The position numbers were made by a program, and so were the translations under genes. A stretch of DNA of 64,000 bases from contig NZ_FLQR01000001.1 in the NCBI RefSeq assembly GCF_900078385.1, positions 62,001-126,000 on the forward strand. Direction: 5' to 3'. A model generated the notes under the pieces. The model ran no database searches. It was given only the letters and a program-made list of their open reading frames with translations, and was not told the DNA's origin. This stretch comes from an uncultured Microbacterium sp. Lineage in GTDB: Bacteria; Actinomycetota; Actinomycetes; Actinomycetales; Microbacteriaceae. Shown piece after piece: positions 60,048 to 64,000 of the stretch (within the stretch, counting starts at the first letter, position 1; the number at the start of each line of letters is the position of its first letter).

Positions 60048-60409
60048 GCGGCCGACCCAGCAAACCGCCGCCGGCGACGAATCCGACCGTGCGCAAGTGA
60101 TCCCTACCGGGCACTACTCGAGCGCAGTACTGAGCCGGACCGCGTCGCACGCGTTTATAGCCACTTGCCGGGGGTGGCGGCTATCTGATTGATAGCGGTT
60201 GCGGCGGCAGGCCGGGGCCGATTGGTGCTCTACCTGTGCTGCGGCCAATTAGCTCACCACGTCTAAGCCACGGTCTCGACTGCCCCGCGTCGCCAGAGCG
60301 TCTTCAAGACCTACGGGCCGCATATGCGCCGCAGCGAGCTTCTCCGTCGTGCGCCATGAGAACACAATGGGCTGAGCGCATCTGTCACCGTCGACGCGAC
60401 GCACTGTCG
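60048..60409. other. 362-nt intergenic region with competing hairpins
   Basis: Convergent gap after the DUF2075 gene. ATAGCC (60157-60162) can pair with GGCTAT (60179-60184), supported by GCCAC/GTGGC inside. GCTATC (60180-60185) can instead pair with GATAGC (60191-60196). One of these probably ends transcription. The rest, 60200-60409, contains no convincing CDS and no homology I recognise. Confidence 0.55.
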
Positions 60410-60745
60410 TCAGTTCGCGTTCATCCCATGGGGATGGCGAGAATCGAGCGCCTGCTTCCAGAATGACTCGCGGGCCAGGATGACCTCCGCCTTCGTCTTC
60501 GGGTCGAAGATCTCCAAGATTGAGTACTGGAAGTGCCCGACGATATGGGCGTCGCCGAGATCGCTACGCATACGCTCGAGTTCGCGGTTTCCCCCGGTTA
60601 GATTCTTCAGGTGCGCGTAGCCCGACCATCGCTGCCAGAGCCCAATCGCCTCGCCGGACGCCGAGCCCACGTAAAGTCGTCCATCGCTGAGATCGGCGAT
60701 CACGTAGACCCGCCGTCCGATAGGTGCATCGAGCTTGATGATCAT
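60410..60745 (-). CDS. Small GIY-YIG nuclease-family protein
   Basis: 111 residues. GRRVYVIADLSDGRLYVGSA has the two GIY-YIG strands. GLWQRWSGYAHLKNLTGGNREL follows with the conserved Arg, and VILARESFWKQALDSR carries the metal-binding Glu. The end HGMNAN matches the family's N-terminal-Asn finishing strand. It resembles the C-terminal GIY-YIG module of larger proteins, so it may be a truncated remnant or a minimal stand-alone form. It is convergent with the DUF2075 gene and separate from the GIY-YIG domain there. Confidence 0.8.
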   Translation of the reverse strand: MIIKLDAPIGRRVYVIADLSDGRLYVGSASGEAIGLWQRWSGYAHLKNLTGGNRELERMRSDLGDAHIVGHFQYSILEIFDPKTKAEVILARESFWKQALDSRHPHGMNAN

Positions 60746-60862
60746 GCGTTTGATGTACTCGGAGTGCTCATCGAGCAGTTCGAGGTCGCGTCAAGCAGGT
60801 CGAAAAGCAGGAGGGCGACATGCGGTACAAACCGAGATTGCTGAGCTCCAGATCCGGGCCGC

Positions 60863-60868
60863 TAGTTT
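60863..60868 (+). promoter_or_regulatory. -10 element of unknown gene (leaderless type)
   Basis: TAGTTT followed by 6 nt and ATG 60875. Confidence 0.5.
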
Positions 60869-60874
60869 GAACTC

Positions 60875-61945
60875 ATGACGACCTCACGTAGCACTCTTCG
60901 GCTGACCAGGGACGAGCTCGGTCCCCTGCGCGCAACGATGCGCGACATCCAGCTCGCCGTGGCAGCCTACTACGAACTCACGGCCAAGAGCGGCGACGTT
61001 GACGAGCTCGGATCACCGGTGCGGGCGTTCCTGACGAGCGTGCAGCAGCTCAATGAATCGCTCTCTAGGCGCGTCGCGGACTCCGCGACCTACGAGGCGT
61101 TGATCACGCAATACGGCACCGCGGGGCTCATCGACGCCGCCAAGTACGCCCGAAATGTCGTCGAGCACGTGCTTCACGTCGTGAGACCTGATGACGACAC
61201 AAGCCTGATCGGTGGGATGCACGGGCTGCGGACATACGCGCAGTGGGCCCATATCCCCACAGACGTGGACGCGAAGCTCCACAAGGGAACGCGCGCCCTG
61301 CGACCGTCCTATGTCGCGACGGTCGAGGGGCGGGAGATCGTCGCGGTGATGCTCGACATCCTGCACGCCTTCTGGAGCATCGCGCCCGACATAGTTCACC
61401 GTGACCAGCTGGGTGAGTGGACGGGGTTCCCTCTCCGCAACCAGCCGGGAGTGGGGGCGCGCCTGCACGCCGAAGAGCCAACGGATTTCGCCGCGGCCGA
61501 GGAATGGCTGAACTCGCGCCGACCGAACGGTACGACTCGCCTCGCCTGCGGTCAGCTGACACTCGACGGCGCCCCGCTCGTCTACGGCTTCACCTTCGTC
61601 GGGCAGTACAGCTTCTCGCCGTTTGTGGAGAGTGCGGCGCAGGTGGCACGAGACGTCGCCTCCGGTGCGCGCTATGTTCGCGGTGACGTGAACTCTCGGC
61701 TTGAGGACCGCACTCAGGAGTTTCGCCACGGGGTTCAGGGGGCGGTTTATCTTGCCTCCGCAGATCTTGATGAGTGGACTGAGGAACTGACGGAAATCGA
61801 GTCGAGCGAGGACTGGTGCGCGTTTCTCGATGAGGAGGCCTGGATGCGGGTGGCCAGCCCCGAGCGCGGGGTCTATCCGCCGGAGTTCCGCTACCCGATC
61901 CGTCGCGCGAGACGGTTGAACGCATTCGTGGCCACTCGCGACTAG
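60875..61945 (+). CDS. Unrecognised 356-residue island protein
   Basis: The ATG is fixed by a leaderless -10. The N-terminal 150 residues are helical, with NVVEHVLHVVRPDDD and MHGLRTYAQWAHIP; the rest is mixed alpha/beta with TRLACGQLTLDGAPLVYGFTFVGQ. There are no membrane segments and no catalytic motif I recognise. Codon use and GC follow the island. It stands as a single-gene unit between the small GIY-YIG gene and the SIR2 gene on the same strand as the latter (115 nt apart). It could be a sensor for the SIR2 effector, but only position suggests this. Confidence 0.8.
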   Translation: MTTSRSTLRLTRDELGPLRATMRDIQLAVAAYYELTAKSGDVDELGSPVRAFLTSVQQLNESLSRRVADSATYEALITQYGTAGLIDAAKYARNVVEHVLHVVRPDDDTSLIGGMHGLRTYAQWAHIPTDVDAKLHKGTRALRPSYVATVEGREIVAVMLDILHAFWSIAPDIVHRDQLGEWTGFPLRNQPGVGARLHAEEPTDFAAAEEWLNSRRPNGTTRLACGQLTLDGAPLVYGFTFVGQYSFSPFVESAAQVARDVASGARYVRGDVNSRLEDRTQEFRHGVQGAVYLASADLDEWTEELTEIESSEDWCAFLDEEAWMRVASPERGVYPPEFRYPIRRARRLNAFVATRD

Positions 61946-62060
61946 AGGCCCCATCGTCTCGTCGCCGGGCGCGATGTGACCGGACGACGCATTCCGTGCG
62001 GGGAATGTCGAGACTCAACACGACCGTGGTCAAATCCAGAGGCATACAGAAGGGGTTGGC

Positions 62061-64000
62061 GTGACTCGACCAGAATGGACCTCCCACGGCGTTACGCTGC
62101 CCCGCGTCATCGAGGACGCGTTCACCGCGAACAAGCTCGTGTTCTTCTGCGGGGCCGGCGTCTCATCCGCACCGCCCTCCGAACTCCCCGGCTTCCGAGG
62201 GCTCGCCCGACACGTCGCGACCGCACTGGGGCATCCCGACCTGGTCCCCGAGGACAAGAACATTCCCGTCCAGTTCGACGTCGTCATGGGCAAGCTCAAC
62301 GAGATCAGCGGCGACATCCACAGCCGCGTGAGCTCGCGGCTCAAGGTTGCCGTGACGCCAAACGACTACCACCGCGACATTTGGCAGATCGCGACAGCGC
62401 AGGGCAACACGCCCAGGCTCGTCACCACCAACTTTGACCTCCTCTTCGAGGCCGCCGCGGCCGAGCTCTCCATCCCCACGACCCCCTACGTCGCGCCCAC
62501 ACTGCCGCTGGGCGACGACTTCTCTGGCCTCGTGCACCTGCACGGCGTCGTCGACCCACCGCCCGCGACCCGCATGGTACTGACCGACCAGGACTTCGGA
62601 CGCGCCTACATCACTGAAGGCTGGGCAACCCAGTTCCTCACCCGAATGTTCGCGCGCTACACGATCGTCCTCATCGGCTACAGCGCCGAGGACTCCATCG
62701 TCCAATACCTCAACAGGGCGCTCCCGCCCGGCACGCGACGGCTGGCCTTCGACAAGAGCACGTCCGACCGTGAGCTCTGGGACCGACTGGACATCACACC
62801 GATACCGTTCCCATCTACGCCGGACGACCAATACGGCGCCCTCGCGGCGTTCCTCCAGAGCTGGCGCCAACGGGTCACCGCCGACGCCGCGGAACGCTTC
62901 GACGCGGTGGGGCGGTTCGTGGAGGCCGGCGTCGAGGCAGCGGAAGCCGACACGGACGCAGCCAGATGGATACTGTCTGATCCCGAGCTCGCCCGCCACT
63001 TCCGAACGCATGCCGCCGCCACCGAGTGGCTCCGAGCGCTGGACGGCATTGGAGTGCTCGACAAAGCCTTCTCTGATGAGGTCGACCCATCACTGGAGAC
63101 TAAGGAGTGGGCCCAGTGGATCCGCTCATCCATCGACGACGACGATGGCGCGACCCTCCTCGCGGTGCTCGCCGCCCACGAGGGCCGGATGCACGAGCAC
63201 CTGTGGTTTCAGATCTGGCACAAGCTCTACGGCGACTTCAACGGAACACAAGCCCACCGGAAGCTCGTCTTCGTGCTCGCTGCCGCAGACCTCGGACGTG
63301 ATGACGGCCGGCTGTCAGCACTTGTGCCGCGCATCGTCGAGAACAACCCGGAGACAGCCGAGCGCCTCCTCGTCCACCTTCTTGAACCGACCCTCCGAAT
63401 GAAGGTCGCGAGCGGCTGGGGGCTCTGGGCTGACTCGCTCGAGACGCGGCTGCGGCTCCGGTGGAGGACCTCGCTCCTCAAGGACGCGTGGCCGCGACTG
63501 ATGCCCGCGCTGAAGGATCGTGGCCACCTCCTAACCGCCATCCTCAATCTCATCCGTACCGTCGAGACAACCGACGCGTTCTTCACTGGTCGCGAACGAC
63601 CCGAGGCGATCTCGGTGCGACGGCAGCAAGTCGAGGATGCTGGCCGCTCCCTGCGCGACGACGCCTACATCCTCGTGGTCGACATGGGCCGCGATCTGCT
63701 CCGGGAGGCGGTGCAGAACCACGGCACCACCGAGGCCCTGCGGCTCCTCGACGATCAGTCGGAGATGAATCGCCGGCTCGCTATCGACGCACTCGCCGAG
63801 GCGCGCAGCTCAGAAGGCGAGGCTCTGCTGAGTTTGCTGATCCAACGGGGTCTGCCGTTCGACTTCCGTGGCCGCTCCGAGGTATTCCGTCTCATCAAGT
63901 TCGCATACCCCAACTCGGGCGACGTTGCCAAGGCGGCCTTCGTCGAGTACATCCAGGCCGCGAGCGGGGTGCCCGAAGACGACGAGATCACCGTCTACGC
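62061..64000 (+). CDS. SIR2-domain protein, probable DUF4020-type C-terminus (partial, runs off window)
   Basis: 646 codons are visible from GTG 62061, which follows GAAGGGG; no stop is reached. The N-terminal SIR2-like NAD-binding domain (about 25-270) has FFCGAGVSSAPPSELPGF (GAGVS at 31-35), RLVTTNFDLLFE (Asn124 and Asp126 where sirtuins have NxD), GLVHLHGVVD with the catalytic-type His161, and VLIGYSAEDSIVQYL. The remainder is helical and repeat-like, fitting the DUF4020 type often fused to SIR2. SIR2 domains in phage-defence proteins deplete NAD+. A separate recognition partner may lie beyond the window or upstream at 60875. Confidence 0.88.
   Translation, partial: MTRPEWTSHGVTLPRVIEDAFTANKLVFFCGAGVSSAPPSELPGFRGLARHVATALGHPDLVPEDKNIPVQFDVVMGKLNEISGDIHSRVSSRLKVAVTPNDYHRDIWQIATAQGNTPRLVTTNFDLLFEAAAAELSIPTTPYVAPTLPLGDDFSGLVHLHGVVDPPPATRMVLTDQDFGRAYITEGWATQFLTRMFARYTIVLIGYSAEDSIVQYLNRALPPGTRRLAFDKSTSDRELWDRLDITPIPFPSTPDDQYGALAAFLQSWRQRVTADAAERFDAVGRFVEAGVEAAEADTDAARWILSDPELARHFRTHAAATEWLRALDGIGVLDKAFSDEVDPSLETKEWAQWIRSSIDDDDGATLLAVLAAHEGRMHEHLWFQIWHKLYGDFNGTQAHRKLVFVLAAADLGRDDGRLSALVPRIVENNPETAERLLVHLLEPTLRMKVASGWGLWADSLETRLRLRWRTSLLKDAWPRLMPALKDRGHLLTAILNLIRTVETTDAFFTGRERPEAISVRRQQVEDAGRSLRDDAYILVVDMGRDLLREAVQNHGTTEALRLLDDQSEMNRRLAIDALAEARSSEGEALLSLLIQRGLPFDFRGRSEVFRLIKFAYPNSGDVAKAAFVEYIQAASGVPEDDEITVY

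Larger units (their letters stand above)
46487..64000. mobile_element. Integrated genomic island at tRNA-Arg (left part; continues beyond window)
   Basis: A tRNA 3' end, a tyrosine integrase transcribed toward it, and then a run of restriction, nuclease and NAD-depleting type genes with visibly lower GC than the 1-46 kb backbone. No copy of the tRNA 3' end (about 46535-46558) was found elsewhere in the window, so the right attachment site must lie past 64000. No conjugation or phage structural genes are seen. Confidence 0.75.

Overview
The window is high-GC actinobacterial chromosome, most like Microbacterium or another Microbacteriaceae. This rests on the gene content (DUF3027, DUF3263, DUF2332, LytR_C, XPB-type helicase with its partner, ImuA'-ImuB-DnaE2, DUF222-HNH, stand-alone groEL with CIRCE), on frequent GTG starts, and on many promoters of the leaderless type. 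Genus is an inference; no rRNA is present.

Positions 1-46,400 are a mostly ordinary chromosomal backbone. In order: the end of a metallo-beta-lactamase-fold gene, an NAD-dependent epimerase-like gene, a DMT transporter, an msrB-nitroreductase pair, several small conserved actinobacterial genes, cspA, a DUF3048 lipoprotein and CIRCE-controlled groEL (1-8.4 kb); an unknown membrane protein, an orphan WXG100 protein, a two-component system, a TetR/hydrolase divergon with tandem operators, and a CPBP protease (8.4-15 kb); an XPB-type helicase with its helicase-associated partner, a cold-shock-domain protein and an acidic DUF3027 protein (15.2-20.1 kb); a six-gene operon for family-5 ABC uptake plus a GH3 glycosidase with a divergent TetR regulator (20.3-28.8 kb); serC, a DtxR/IdeR-type regulator, an M23 peptidase with a structured leader, a small ORF ending in a terminator, and an HNH gene (28.8-32.7 kb); the SOS-controlled translesion mutasome imuA'-imuB-dnaE2 (32.8-38.5 kb); a PoxB-type enzyme, DUF222-HNH, a GH114-like lipoprotein, an ATP-dependent DNA ligase, a hydrolase and an AI-2E-family transporter (38.5-46.4 kb).

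At 46,487 there is a tRNA-Arg(CCU), followed by a tyrosine integrase transcribed toward it. From there to the window end the DNA is an integrated island with visibly lower GC and different codon use. Its core is a compact same-strand cassette: C5 DNA methyltransferase, GHKL (MORC/MutL-like) ATPase, Z1-domain SF2 ATPase, PD-(D/E)XK (DUF4420) nuclease, AIPR protein and Vsr endonuclease. The family combination matches the MORC-like ATPase restriction-modification systems predicted by comparative genomics (Iyer, Abhiman and Aravind). Beyond it lie an unrecognised gene convergent with vsr, an overlapping pair (MazG-like pyrophosphohydrolase, then a GIY-YIG + DUF2075 ATPase), a small GIY-YIG protein, a second unrecognised gene with its own leaderless promoter, and a SIR2-domain protein running off the end. 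The far attachment site is not in the window.

A recurrent feature is a TANNNT-type -10 hexamer ending 6-7 nt before the start codon. It is seen at about 17 genes and was used to choose several starts (for example 12999, 38546 and 42751).
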